Made by a program: the position numbers and the translations under genes. Below, one piece after another: positions 26,369 through 34,816 of a stretch of DNA of 64,000 nucleotides. Source of the DNA: Thermococcus sp. JdF3 (GTDB lineage: Archaea; Methanobacteriota_B; Thermococci; Thermococcales; Thermococcaceae); contig NZ_SNUK01000003.1 in NCBI RefSeq assembly GCF_012027495.1, positions 1-64,000 of the forward strand, written 5' to 3'. Each line of letters opens with the position of its first letter. Position 1 is the stretch's first letter. A model generated the notes under the pieces. The model saw only the letters and a list, made by a program, of their open reading frames with translations, searched no databases and was not told the DNA's origin.

Positions 26369-26765
26369 GGATTATCACCACTGTCTCTTTGGAGACCCTA
26401 ACTCCGTTAAGTTTCTCGAACTCATCGCTATAAATCTTTTGCCCGTTGTGGTTCATAATCAGAACCTCCCTCTCGAAGGCGATGACGAATCCCTTCTCAA
26501 AGGGGATTACCTCACTCACCGGCCCATCGAACTCAAAATCAACGACTTCAACCTCGCCCTGCGAGAACTCCACCCTCGTGTTCCTGCCCACCTTCAGCGG
26601 CGAGGGCTCGGCCAGGACGACCTTGAAGCGAAGGAATTTTCCGAGGAGTTCAACCTCAATCTCCTCCCCTGTCCTGACCTCCCTCCCGGCAAGCTTGTTC
26701 TTTATGACATCGCCGAAATCTGCCGGCAGCTCTGCCTCGAAGAGGGGCCTGAGAACGAGCCTCAT
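26334..26765 (-). CDS. Hypothetical protein with Cdc48 N-domain-like beta barrel
   Basis: 143 aa. The segment KNKLAGREVRTGEEIEVELL, followed by GKFLRFKVVLAEPSPLKVGRNTRVEF, resembles the double-psi beta barrel of the Cdc48/VAT N-domain, but there is no ATPase part. A second beta-rich half follows. It corresponds to uncharacterised Thermococcales proteins. TATA CCTTTATAAACC (minus strand, about 26796-26807) precedes ATG 26765. It shares the intergenic region with the divergent padR gene and overlaps nth at its 3' end. Confidence 0.65.
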   Translation of the reverse strand: MRLVLRPLFEAELPADFGDVIKNKLAGREVRTGEEIEVELLGKFLRFKVVLAEPSPLKVGRNTRVEFSQGEVEVVDFEFDGPVSEVIPFEKGFVIAFEREVLIMNHNGQKIYSDEFEKLNGVRVSKETVVIIHDGNKIRLVKP

Positions 26766-26798
26766 GGTGCCACCCCGTTCAACCGTTCCGGGGGAAGG

Positions 26799-26826
26799 TT
26801 TATAAAGGTAACATATCGAACGATAT
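26799..26826 (+). promoter_or_regulatory. padR promoter with palindromic operator
   Basis: TTTATAAAG (26799-26807) is a TATA box readable on both strands. Just downstream, 26813-26826 is an inverted repeat ATATCG-AA-CGATAT, and 26821-26830 is a second palindrome CGATATATCG. Both lie between the TATA box and the padR start, where a bound PadR dimer would block transcription. Autoregulation is inferred from the position. Confidence 0.5.
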
Positions 26827-26839
26827 ATCGGTGAAGCGA

Positions 26840-27304
26840 ATGGAACGCCCCAATTTTCGCGGTCACATGAAGGTACTTATCCTCGACCTCCTCCGGGAGC
26901 CGATGCACGGCTACGGGATAATGGCGGAGCTGGAAGGAAGATACGGCATGAAGCTGAGCGCCGGAACTGTGTACCCTATCCTTGCCTCCCTGCGGAGAAG
27001 CGGCCTGATTGAGGTGACCAGCAGGGGTGAGAGGGAGAAAAAGACCTACGTGATCACCGAGAAGGGGCTGGACTACCTCGCGGAGCACGCTGATGATCTC
27101 GCCGAGGCAAAGCGCAGGATGCGCGCCTACAAGGCGTTCCTTGAGCTGGGAGGCGACGAGCTTAGGGCGGCCTTCAAGGAGCTCTTTGAGTCCGTGGACG
27201 AACTGACGGACGAGCAGAAGACGAGGATCAGGGAGCTTTTCACCGGCTGCGCGAGGGAGCTGAGGCTGATTCTTCTTGGAGGTGAAAGGTATGAACGCGA
27301 TTGA
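26840..27304 (+). CDS. PadR family transcriptional regulator
   Basis: 154 aa. PadR winged helix at the N-terminus: LILDLLREPMHGYGIMAELE, LSAGTVYPILASLRRSGLIE and REKKTYVITEKGLDYL, then a helical dimerisation arm (~80-150). It typically represses a neighbouring transporter and responds to small toxic ligands. ATG 26840 has GGTGA 5 nt upstream; GTG 26831 is also in frame. Its stop overlaps the following ABC ATPase gene by 14 nt, so regulator and transporter form one unit. Confidence 0.9.
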   Translation: MERPNFRGHMKVLILDLLREPMHGYGIMAELEGRYGMKLSAGTVYPILASLRRSGLIEVTSRGEREKKTYVITEKGLDYLAEHADDLAEAKRRMRAYKAFLELGGDELRAAFKELFESVDELTDEQKTRIRELFTGCARELRLILLGGERYERD

Positions 27305-28268
27305 GGTTGATAATCTCGTGAAGAAGTACGGGGACTTTGAAGCCGTTAGAGGGATATCGTTCAATGTGAGGCGGGGCGAGATATTCGCCTTCCTTGGCCC
27401 GAACGGGGCAGGAAAGACCACAACCGTCCACGTCCTCACGACGTTGCTGAAGCCGACGGCCGGGAAGGCCATAGTCGCCGGCCACGACGTCGTCAGGGAA
27501 CCGATTGAAGTCAGGAGGAAGATAGGGATAGTCTTCCAGGACCCGAGCGTTGATAGAGAGCTTACCGCCTACGAGAACATGCTCATTCACGGCAGGATAT
27601 ACGGCGTTGAGAACCTGAAGGAGAAGATAGAGCGCCTCCTCAAGTTCGTCGAGCTGTGGGAGTTCAAGGACAGGCCCGTCAAGTTCTTCTCGGGCGGAAT
27701 GCAGAGAAGGCTTGAGATAGCCCGCTCGCTGCTCCACGAGCCGGAGATACTCTTCCTCGACGAGCCGACCATAGGCCTCGACCCGCAGACCAGGGCGCAC
27801 ATCTGGGACTACATAAGGGCCATGAAGGAGGAGCACAACATGACCATCTTCCTCACGACGCACTACATGGACGAGGCCGAGCAGCTGGCCGACAGGATAG
27901 CCATAATGGACCACGGTGAGATAATCGCCGAGGGCACCGCCGAGGAGCTCAAGAAACTCGTGGGCAGCGACATAATCTACCTGAAGCTCCAGGCAAGGGA
28001 GGAGCTCAGGTGCCTCAAGGCGGACTTCATCAAAGGCTGCAAGATGCTCCCGGACGGGAGGATCAGGCTGGACGTGGACAACGCGGCAGAAGCTCTGCCA
28101 AAGCTCTTCGAGCTGGCTAAGGAGAACGATGTCAAAATCCTCGAAGTCACATACCACAGGCCGACGCTCAACGACGTCTTCCTGCACCTCACAGGCAGGG
28201 AAATCCGGGACGAGGGCGGAGAGCAGAGCGTGGCGAAAATGATGATGAAGGCTCGCATGAGGAGGTGA
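27291..28268 (+). CDS. ABC exporter ATP-binding protein (DrrA/CcmA type)
   Basis: 325 aa. Walker A GPNGAGKTTT (~39-48), Q-loop VFQDPSVD, signature FSGGMQRRLEIARSL, Walker B ILFLDEPTIGLDP and H-loop TTHYMDEAEQLADR. The C-terminal ~80-residue extension is typical of drug and antibiotic exporters of the DrrA class. ATG 27291 has GGAGGTGA 6 nt upstream; an earlier in-frame start at 27276 lies inside padR. It works with the permease encoded 4 bp downstream. Confidence 0.92.
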   Translation: MNAIEVDNLVKKYGDFEAVRGISFNVRRGEIFAFLGPNGAGKTTTVHVLTTLLKPTAGKAIVAGHDVVREPIEVRRKIGIVFQDPSVDRELTAYENMLIHGRIYGVENLKEKIERLLKFVELWEFKDRPVKFFSGGMQRRLEIARSLLHEPEILFLDEPTIGLDPQTRAHIWDYIRAMKEEHNMTIFLTTHYMDEAEQLADRIAIMDHGEIIAEGTAEELKKLVGSDIIYLKLQAREELRCLKADFIKGCKMLPDGRIRLDVDNAAEALPKLFELAKENDVKILEVTYHRPTLNDVFLHLTGREIRDEGGEQSVAKMMMKARMRR

Positions 28269-28272
28269 TTGT

Positions 28273-29037
28273 ATGCAGGTCTTTTTCACTATGATATACC
28301 GCGAACTGAAGCGCTTTTCCCGCTCACGGGCGAGGGTGATAGGGAGCATAATCAACCCGCTCATCTGGCTCATCTTCTTCGGAAAGGGCTGGGGCGGGGT
28401 CTTCGACAACCCCATGGCGGCCCCGATATTCGGAGGCGTCGACTACATGACCTACCTGGTGCCTGGAATAATAGCCATGACGGTCTTCAACATGAGCTTC
28501 ATGCAGGGCATAACGCTCATCTGGGACAAGCAGTTCGGCTTCCTGAAGGAGATTCTCGTTGCTCCCGCGAGCAGGACGGAGGCAATACTCGGCAGAATCA
28601 CCGGGGGAGCGCTCATGGCCATGATACAGGGCGTCATAATCCTCGCGCTCAGCTTTTTCCTGGCCGACCTCAACGTGGGCGGAATCCTTCCCGCGCTTGG
28701 CATGAGCTTCCTCGTTGGAATAGCGATAGCGGGCATGGGTGTCGCGATAGCGCTCAAGATGACCAGCATGGAAGGCTTCCAGATGATAGTGACCATGATA
28801 ATGCTCCCGATGACCTTCCTCAGCGGGGCGTTCTATCCAATAAGCACGATGCCCGAGTGGATGCAGTGGCTGGCGAAGGTGAACCCCCTCACCTACGCTG
28901 TGGACGGCTCCCGCTACTACCTGGCCGGCGTCGAGCCGACCTTCGGAATCGTCACGGACTGGGTGGTGCTAATCGGCCTCGCCGCGCTGTTCGCCGGAAT
29001 TGCCGCGCTTGGCTTCAGGAAGGCCACGATAGACTGA
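28273..29037 (+). CDS. ABC-2 type transporter permease
   Basis: 254 aa with six predicted membrane helices, and the ABC-2 pattern of DrrB-like permeases (an N-terminal amphipathic YRELKRFSRSRARV, then IINPLIWLIFFGKGW, and the late LSGAFYPISTMPEWMQWLAKVNPLTY). It forms the membrane pore of the exporter with the ATPase at 27291-28268. GGAGGTGATTGT precedes ATG 28273. The substrate is unknown; the PadR context suggests efflux of a toxic compound. Confidence 0.92.
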   Translation: MQVFFTMIYRELKRFSRSRARVIGSIINPLIWLIFFGKGWGGVFDNPMAAPIFGGVDYMTYLVPGIIAMTVFNMSFMQGITLIWDKQFGFLKEILVAPASRTEAILGRITGGALMAMIQGVIILALSFFLADLNVGGILPALGMSFLVGIAIAGMGVAIALKMTSMEGFQMIVTMIMLPMTFLSGAFYPISTMPEWMQWLAKVNPLTYAVDGSRYYLAGVEPTFGIVTDWVVLIGLAALFAGIAALGFRKATID

Positions 29038-29048
29038 GGTGAAGAAAG

Positions 29049-29357
29049 ATGAGGAAGCAGGTGCTCACAATGCTCTGCGTCGCCCTCGCGGGCCTCGTCT
29101 TCATTCCCACAGTCTTTTTCAACCAGCCCCTTTTCGCCCTCATCGGGGCGTTCTTCGACTGGCTGCCCCTCCCGACCGGCTGGATGAAAGCTGGAGGGGA
29201 GATAAACAAAACCTTCCTGAAGCTGCACGTGGCCGTGACGCTGATAGCCTACGCGATATTCGGTGGGTGGCTCGTCACCGGGACGGCCACGGTGGGCTTC
29301 GCCTTCCTTGAGGTCTGGTGGGTGGCGGTAATCTTCGGCGTGCTGATGGGATACTGA
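29049..29357 (+). CDS. Small membrane protein in the padR-ABC unit
   Basis: 102 aa with three hydrophobic segments (about 5-22, 62-80, 86-101) and a short exposed loop WLPLPTGWMKAGGEINKT. No recognised family. It begins 11 bp after the permease stop with GAGGTGAAGAAAG before ATG 29049, so it is probably the fourth gene of the exporter operon. It may be an accessory subunit (inference). Confidence 0.6.
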   Translation: MRKQVLTMLCVALAGLVFIPTVFFNQPLFALIGAFFDWLPLPTGWMKAGGEINKTFLKLHVAVTLIAYAIFGGWLVTGTATVGFAFLEVWWVAVIFGVLMGY

Positions 29358-29416
29358 GATTCAATTTTCAGTCGAAATCCTTTTATTCTTTTACGTTCTA
29401 AACCTTCCGATGCGGA

Positions 29417-29959
29417 ATGAGTGAGGTGATCCTCCCCACTTTCATGCTTGTACTCGGCGTTTCGGTCTTCGGCATCTATCCCTTACATCTCTTCAGGAAG
29501 GGACGGCTCTCCCGGGAATCGCTGGTTGTGTACCTGGCCTTTATGGCCTGGGTCGTGACATTATCCATCGGAGCAATTCTTGACAGCGGTCTCCTCATAA
29601 TCGGCTCGTTTGGAATGATGCTGCTTACGGCCGGTCTCGCTCTCGCGTTCCGAAAGGAGATGCTGAGGGACTCTTACTCCGTCGAGGTCTCACCGGAGGA
29701 GCCCCTCAGGCTACGGTGGCTGGTAACGCTCGACTCATCCTTCTGGGTGTGGTTGGCCTACCGCAGGGGCTCAACGCTGGCGGCGGCCCTCAATGTCATC
29801 ATAACGTACCTGGCCGTCGTGGCAACGCTGTTCCTCCTGAACCACTTTCTCGGCGGCCACTTCCCCCTGAAGTCCTTCGCGGTGGTCTATGCTATGATTA
29901 TGCTCTTCCATTTCAGGGGCGTTTATCGGAGGCTTTACGAGAAGACCGGTGTGGACTGA
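29417..29959 (+). CDS. Hypothetical membrane protein
   Basis: 180 aa with five to six hydrophobic segments (first three within residues 5-75, then two around 115-160). The middle loop VEVSPEEPLRLRWLVTLDSS is polar and probably cytosolic. No family recognised. A TATA-like CTTTTATTCT lies at about 29379-29388, so it is probably transcribed separately from the exporter operon. The next gene starts ~50 bp on and is also a membrane protein. Confidence 0.6.
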   Translation: MSEVILPTFMLVLGVSVFGIYPLHLFRKGRLSRESLVVYLAFMAWVVTLSIGAILDSGLLIIGSFGMMLLTAGLALAFRKEMLRDSYSVEVSPEEPLRLRWLVTLDSSFWVWLAYRRGSTLAAALNVIITYLAVVATLFLLNHFLGGHFPLKSFAVVYAMIMLFHFRGVYRRLYEKTGVD

Positions 29960-30007
29960 ACGCGGTAGCCTTAAATCCCCCAAGCGCGTACTGCTTCCGT
30001 GGGTTCA

Positions 30008-30517
30008 ATGGCTGGAAGGACGGAAGCTGAGGGAAAAGTACCCGGACGGGAGGAGATTGAGGGGCTCGAAGAGGCCCTTGGCATAGCGGACCACGTCCAC
30101 AACATCTTCGTGATGGCGCTGATAGTTTCCACGATAATTTCGGGGATTGTGTGGGTTTACGAGAGGCTGGTGCTCTCGAATTCCATCCCAATGCCGCTGG
30201 AGATACAGGCGATGGTGGTCTTCCTCGTGGCCTTCGCCGCGACCTTCTACATCACCAACGCGAGGAGAATGAGGAGGGGTTACCTCATCGCCGGCGCCTT
30301 CCTCCTGCTCCTGGCCCTCTGGGGCCTTGAGGTCGTCCTCGCGGGGGCTGAATCCGTGGAGGAGAGGGTGCTCATAGCCGCTTCCTTTGTCCTTGGAATC
30401 GTAGGACACGTTCCCTACTCGAACAGAAAACTGATGGAAAGGGTCGAGTGGCTCCTGATGCTGCTCCTCGGGGGCATCCTAATCGCCGTGCTCCTCGTCT
30501 GGCTGCTCACCCTTTGA
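30008..30517 (+). CDS. Hypothetical membrane protein
   Basis: 169 aa. A charged N-terminus (~1-30) precedes four hydrophobic segments (about 33-52, 63-82, 92-112, 145-167). No family recognised. The start is uncertain: GTG 29999 would fit a leaderless mRNA from CTTAAATCC at about 29969-29977, while ATG 30008 is the first ATG. Its 3' end runs 39 nt into the opposite-strand pgk gene, so the two mRNAs are complementary over their ends. Confidence 0.6.
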   Translation: MAGRTEAEGKVPGREEIEGLEEALGIADHVHNIFVMALIVSTIISGIVWVYERLVLSNSIPMPLEIQAMVVFLVAFAATFYITNARRMRRGYLIAGAFLLLLALWGLEVVLAGAESVEERVLIAASFVLGIVGHVPYSNRKLMERVEWLLMLLLGGILIAVLLVWLLTL

Positions 30518-31741
30518 GAGCCTCTTGAAGCGCTCGTAGCTTTCCCTGAATGCCTCGAGGACGGGGAGCTTTTCGCCGGCGAAGAAGCTCAGCATCGCGC
30601 CGCCGCCGGTGGAGACGTGGCTTATGCCCGTTATACTGTGCTGGTAGATGCTCGCTATCGAGTGGCCGCCGCCGACTATGCTGAAGGCCGGGCTCTCCCC
30701 TATCGCCCTGAAGACGCCGATGGTCCCAACGGCGAACTCTTCGCGCTCGAAGACGCCCATCGGCCCGTTGGCGACTATTATCTTTGCCCCCATAAGCACC
30801 TCGCGGTACTTCTCAATGGTCCTTGAACCTATGTCGAGTATCGGGTGCTCGTCGAACAGCCATTTCTCCTCGCTCAGCAGGTCAACCTCGACGCGCTCAC
30901 CCCTGTAATCAACGGCGAAATCAACGGGAGTCCTCACGTAGGGGTAAAAGTCGTTGAGTATCTCCTCGGCCCAGTCCACCAGTTCGAGAAGGCCCTTTTT
31001 CTCCATGAACTCGAGGTTTGTGTCGCCGAGGTGGAAGCCCTTGGCTAGGGTGAAGACGTGACCGACCAGCCCTCCCGTGAGTATAACCTCCGCCCTGCCG
31101 TTCCTCAGCACGTTCTCAGCCACGCGGAGGGAGTCGTCAACCTTCGCACCGCCGAGCACGTAGACCCTCGGCTTCTCCTGGGTCTCGTAGGCCCTTGTGA
31201 GTGCCCGAACCTCCTTCTCCATAAGGAAACCCATTATCATGGGCTTCAGCCTTGCGAAGCCGACCAGGGAAGGCTGGGAGCGGTGGGTCGCTGCGAAGGC
31301 ATCGTTCACGACGTAATCGATCAGGGGCACAAGTTTTCTCACGAAAAACGTCTTCTCGCAATCTTCAATCGGCTTGTACTTGACCTCCTCCGCGGCAAAG
31401 CGGAGGTTCTCAAGGACGACGGCCTCGCCGGGCTTTAGGGCCCGTATCCTCTCGCGGGCATATTTTCCGAAGATGTCCTCAACGTACTCCACTTCCTGGC
31501 CGAGTAACCCGCTCAGTATCTCGGCGTGTTGCTCTGTGGTGATGTAGTCCCCCTTGTATGGCTTGCTCTGGTGCGTTCCTATGACCAGTTTGGCCCCGTG
31601 TTCGAGGAGGTATATTATCGTCGGGAGAACCGCCCGGAACCTGGCGTCGCTGATTATCTTCCCGTCAGTGACCGGTGAATTTAGGTCTGCCCTCAGAAAG
31701 ACGGTTTTTCCGTGATACTCAAAGTCGATGAGCCTGAACAT
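30479..31741 (-). CDS. pgk: Phosphoglycerate kinase
   Basis: 420 aa. Interconverts 1,3-bisphosphoglycerate and 3-phosphoglycerate with ATP; in Thermococcus it acts mainly in gluconeogenesis because glycolysis uses GAPOR/GAPN. Motifs: VFLRADLNSPV, DARFRAVLPTI, GTHQSKP, VLENLRF, NDAFAATHRSQPS, VLGGAKVDDSL, and the C-terminal VGGGHS with STGGGAMLSF. GCGGTGAT lies upstream of ATG 31741. It converges on the membrane protein gene with a 39-nt antisense overlap. Confidence 0.96.
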   Translation of the reverse strand: MFRLIDFEYHGKTVFLRADLNSPVTDGKIISDARFRAVLPTIIYLLEHGAKLVIGTHQSKPYKGDYITTEQHAEILSGLLGQEVEYVEDIFGKYARERIRALKPGEAVVLENLRFAAEEVKYKPIEDCEKTFFVRKLVPLIDYVVNDAFAATHRSQPSLVGFARLKPMIMGFLMEKEVRALTRAYETQEKPRVYVLGGAKVDDSLRVAENVLRNGRAEVILTGGLVGHVFTLAKGFHLGDTNLEFMEKKGLLELVDWAEEILNDFYPYVRTPVDFAVDYRGERVEVDLLSEEKWLFDEHPILDIGSRTIEKYREVLMGAKIIVANGPMGVFEREEFAVGTIGVFRAIGESPAFSIVGGGHSIASIYQHSITGISHVSTGGGAMLSFFAGEKLPVLEAFRESYERFKRLSKGEQPDEEHGD

Positions 31742-31886
31742 TCCATCACCGCGTGGGTGTTAAATCGGCGGGGTTAAAAACTTATTTTGAACACCTGCGG
31801 TGATAACAGCGCCCCCGGGGAAAGAGATTTATAAAATAAAGACGAAAGAACCGTGATGGTGGACTTCACTTTCATGGGTGAGACTG

Positions 31887-34025
31887 ATGCCGTGGACTGC
31901 GGATTTAATAAGGCTGGCCCCCAGGGAAACGCTTGTTGGAGACGTAATCGAGCTGCTAAAGAGAATGGGCTTCAGGGACTATGAGAGGGTGGCGGGCAGG
32001 AAGGAGTGGGGAATCGACGTCGTGGCAATAAGGGATGACCCCATAGCGGGGATTGAGAAGGTTGTTCTGGCGGTTCATCCCAAGGGGCTGGCCTCTTCGA
32101 GGGACGTCAACGTCTTTGCGGACCTGGTAAACAAGTACAGGGCGGATAAGGGAATACTGATATCCCCCGCGGGATTCACGAAGGACGCCAAGGTTCTTAT
32201 ATCCCGGGAGCACCGAGGGAGGGTGGTTCCGTGGGACGGCGAGAAGCTCGCCTCCCTGTTCAACAACTATCGGATGGAACCACCCGCCGATCTTGTGGAG
32301 CAGCTTAAGGCTGAGACGGAGGCAGGAGAAGAAAAAGGCCCCCTGGAAGAGTTCGAGCTCGATGCCCCGCTTCTCCATGACTTTTCACCCGAGGCCGTGC
32401 TGGAAAAGGTGGCCTCGTTCGCGGCTTCCAGATACCCCGTGAAGCCGGAGGAGGTGAAGCTTGAGTCCATCGCGGTCTCCCTGTCCAGTGCGTACATATT
32501 CTCCTGGTCCGTCGAAGGGGATGGGGAGAAGGACAGGGCGGTGGTGTTTTCAGAGGATCGTATAGTCCTGAGGGCAACGCAGGACAAGAACCTGAGCGTT
32601 CCCGTAACCAGGGCCCTCCTGAATGACGGCTCTATTATCCGCGCCACGGAGCGGGAGGTGGAGGTTCCCCTAAGTCCAAGCGAGGCGGTCTTCGTCCTTA
32701 AAGCCGTCGCCGCAAAGGAGCTCGGCGTTCCCGAGAGCAGGGTGACCATCCACGAGAGGAAGAAGGTCTACGTTCCCAAAGAAGCCAGACTCGAGGTCCG
32801 GGTGGGTGAAAACCTGGCCGGGGCCAGGGTTGATCTGGAGCGCGGAGAGGTAACCTTCGAGATGAACCCCCTGCCGGATGAGTATTTCATTGAGCGGACC
32901 CGGGACATCGTTCGGAAGCAGACGGGGGAGGAAATCAGTGAGTATGAGCTCAAGAGGACAAACGGAAAGGTCAAGACATCGGGGAAGACGGGGCGCTTCT
33001 CATTTGAGGTCCAGTTCAACGGCTACACCGGCAGGCTTCTTGGAATGGAGGTTCTCATGAGCGACGATGCCCTCAGTGAACTCCTGAGAAACGCCTATCC
33101 CCATGGCAGGGTCATCAACCTCGAGAAGGGCAAGAAAGCCGCCATCGCGGACATCCTCCTTGATGAAGGTGTGGTCGTTGTCAGCGTCGATCTCACCGAC
33201 GGCAGCTACGAGGAGGCCAGGAGGCTCCCATCACCCGAAGACGCCTTCGAAAACGCCAGGACTGTCATAGAGGGCAACTTTCCGCTGAGGGGCCTGGTTA
33301 TGGAATCGTACCGTGTGCTGGAGCACAAATATCTGGAGCTTGTTCTTGAGAGTGCGGATGGAAGGGCCGTCGTGAAGGTGGATGGCTCGACGGGGGACGT
33401 CCTCGACTACCTCGTTGAGGTGACGCCCGACAGGGCGAAGGAGATAGTCTCCGAGAAGTATCCTGACTTCAAGATAAAATCCGTTGAGGGTACCGAAACC
33501 GAATACACCGTTACCGCCGAGAACGACCGTCACATGGTAACCGTCAGGGTCAGCAGGGACGGCAAGCTCATCGAGGAGGCGGACCGTGTTCTGAGAAGGG
33601 ACCTTGCCGAAAGGATGGCCGCTGAGGCCGCGAAGGAGATAGACGAGGAGGCCATGGTAAGATCCGTAACGCTCAACGAGAACTGGGAGGTCGAATTCGC
33701 CGGAAGAACGAAGGTTGGAAGGTTCGTCCTTCACAGAACCACGGGAGAGGTTCTGAAGAGCGACGCCCGCTTCACGGAGATGGCTATAAAGGAGTCATAC
33801 CTCGCGCATGTGAGGGAGAAATACAAGGAAGAACGGCCAGCGGTGGAGCGCCTCGTCCTCTACGAGGAGAGGGGCTACGTCCACATCAAGGTGGCCGGAC
33901 GGGAGACACTTTACTACGCGAGAATAGACACGAGAACCGGGAAAATAATAAGTGAAGACAGGGCGCCGACAAAGGGAATAACGGCAAAGCTGAAGCAGCT
34001 TCAGCTGGACAGCAGATACAAGTGA
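31887..34025 (+). CDS. Large protein: Mrr-like nuclease domain plus PepSY-like repeats
   Basis: 712 aa, no signal peptide or membrane segment, so cytosolic. Residues ~10-125 resemble an Mrr/restriction-endonuclease core: VIELLKRMGFRDYERV, then GRKEWGIDVVAI (Asp) and VVLAVHPKG, where the usual QxK reads HPK, and a strand-helix end DKGILISPAGFTKDAKVL. From ~180 on there are several PepSY-like beta-alpha units, seen in repeated pieces such as VKVDGSTGDVLDYLVEVTP, LHRTTGEVLKS and ARIDTRTGKIISEDRAP. The combination is unusual and its function unknown. ATG 31887 has GGGTGA upstream; GTG 31878 is in frame. TATA: ATTTATAAAA at about 31829-31838. Confidence 0.65.
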   Translation: MPWTADLIRLAPRETLVGDVIELLKRMGFRDYERVAGRKEWGIDVVAIRDDPIAGIEKVVLAVHPKGLASSRDVNVFADLVNKYRADKGILISPAGFTKDAKVLISREHRGRVVPWDGEKLASLFNNYRMEPPADLVEQLKAETEAGEEKGPLEEFELDAPLLHDFSPEAVLEKVASFAASRYPVKPEEVKLESIAVSLSSAYIFSWSVEGDGEKDRAVVFSEDRIVLRATQDKNLSVPVTRALLNDGSIIRATEREVEVPLSPSEAVFVLKAVAAKELGVPESRVTIHERKKVYVPKEARLEVRVGENLAGARVDLERGEVTFEMNPLPDEYFIERTRDIVRKQTGEEISEYELKRTNGKVKTSGKTGRFSFEVQFNGYTGRLLGMEVLMSDDALSELLRNAYPHGRVINLEKGKKAAIADILLDEGVVVVSVDLTDGSYEEARRLPSPEDAFENARTVIEGNFPLRGLVMESYRVLEHKYLELVLESADGRAVVKVDGSTGDVLDYLVEVTPDRAKEIVSEKYPDFKIKSVEGTETEYTVTAENDRHMVTVRVSRDGKLIEEADRVLRRDLAERMAAEAAKEIDEEAMVRSVTLNENWEVEFAGRTKVGRFVLHRTTGEVLKSDARFTEMAIKESYLAHVREKYKEERPAVERLVLYEERGYVHIKVAGRETLYYARIDTRTGKIISEDRAPTKGITAKLKQLQLDSRYK

Positions 34026-34649
34026 TCAGGCCATCAGCATGCTTTCTATCATCCTGATGGCTTCCATTATCTTTCTCTCGGGCTTTTCTTCGTTCTTCGG
34101 TATTTCGAGGTTTATAACGAGCCGCTCCTCCTTGTCGTCCTCGAAGTCGTATATCTCCAGCTCCTCCACCTCGACGTCCTCGAAGATACTCTCCAGCTCC
34201 GGGCTGAGGATCTTCTTGTCGTTGCCGTAGACCTCGACGCGGACCACGTCGTCCGTCGTTGAGGCGACGACGACTATGTCGTAGGCGCCGACCTTCTTGA
34301 CGAAGCGCAGCGCACTCCCGTAGCCCTCCACTTCCTCCGTGAAGCCGAGCTGGCGCATGGTGCTCCTTATCGCCTCAGTCTTGCTCTTTATCCTGTTGAG
34401 AATCCTCTCACGGAGTTTGTAGCTCTCAAGGAGGGCCTTCTTTATCCCCTCACCGGCTTCCTCGACGGTACCCTCCCATATGCCGGTAACGCGTATGCCG
34501 GATGAGGTGGGCTTGAGCTCGATCTTGATGGAATCAACGTCAAAGTCTCGCAGGTCGTCTATTTTAAGCTCGCTGAGCGTGAGAATGTCGAACTCCATCC
34601 TCACGATGTTCCCGAAGGCTTTGCCTTTGAACTTCACCTTCATCACCAT
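34026..34649 (-). CDS. Hypothetical protein
   Basis: 207 aa, soluble. Beta-rich N-terminal half (KVKFKGKAFGNIVRMEFDIL, later GIRVTGIWEGTVEEAG), a helical middle (LLESYKLRERILNRIKSK) and an acidic C-terminal half (FEDVEVEELEIYDFEDDKEE). No recognised domain. TATA GTTTTTAAACC (minus strand, about 34668-34678) is ~25 nt before ATG 34649, so it is leaderless. Its stop abuts that of the Mrr-like gene. Confidence 0.6.
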   Translation of the reverse strand: MVMKVKFKGKAFGNIVRMEFDILTLSELKIDDLRDFDVDSIKIELKPTSSGIRVTGIWEGTVEEAGEGIKKALLESYKLRERILNRIKSKTEAIRSTMRQLGFTEEVEGYGSALRFVKKVGAYDIVVVASTTDDVVRVEVYGNDKKILSPELESIFEDVEVEELEIYDFEDDKEERLVINLEIPKNEEKPERKIMEAIRMIESMLMA

Positions 34650-34714
34650 GGGGGGCTTATGGGGACGGTTTAAAAACTCTTCCCCTAGTGAAGAAGTCCG
34701 CTGACGGCTTTATC

Positions 34715-34738
34715 TGACCTCAGCCGCCCCTATGGGGG
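34715..34738 (-). mobile_element. Possible further IS605 right-end relic
   Basis: The minus strand has CCCCCATAGGGG, then CGGCTGAGGTCAG: a C/G stem followed by GAGGTCAG, the same layout as the right-end motif at 72-96. The match is partial. The rest of the gap 34650-34816 shows nothing I can identify. Confidence 0.25.
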
Positions 34739-34816
34739 TGTGCTGGAAAAGAAACGAATCCGGCGCCCTCAGTTTGTGGGGTGGGACTTTTGGAAGGGAA
34801 AATTGAAAGGGGGATG

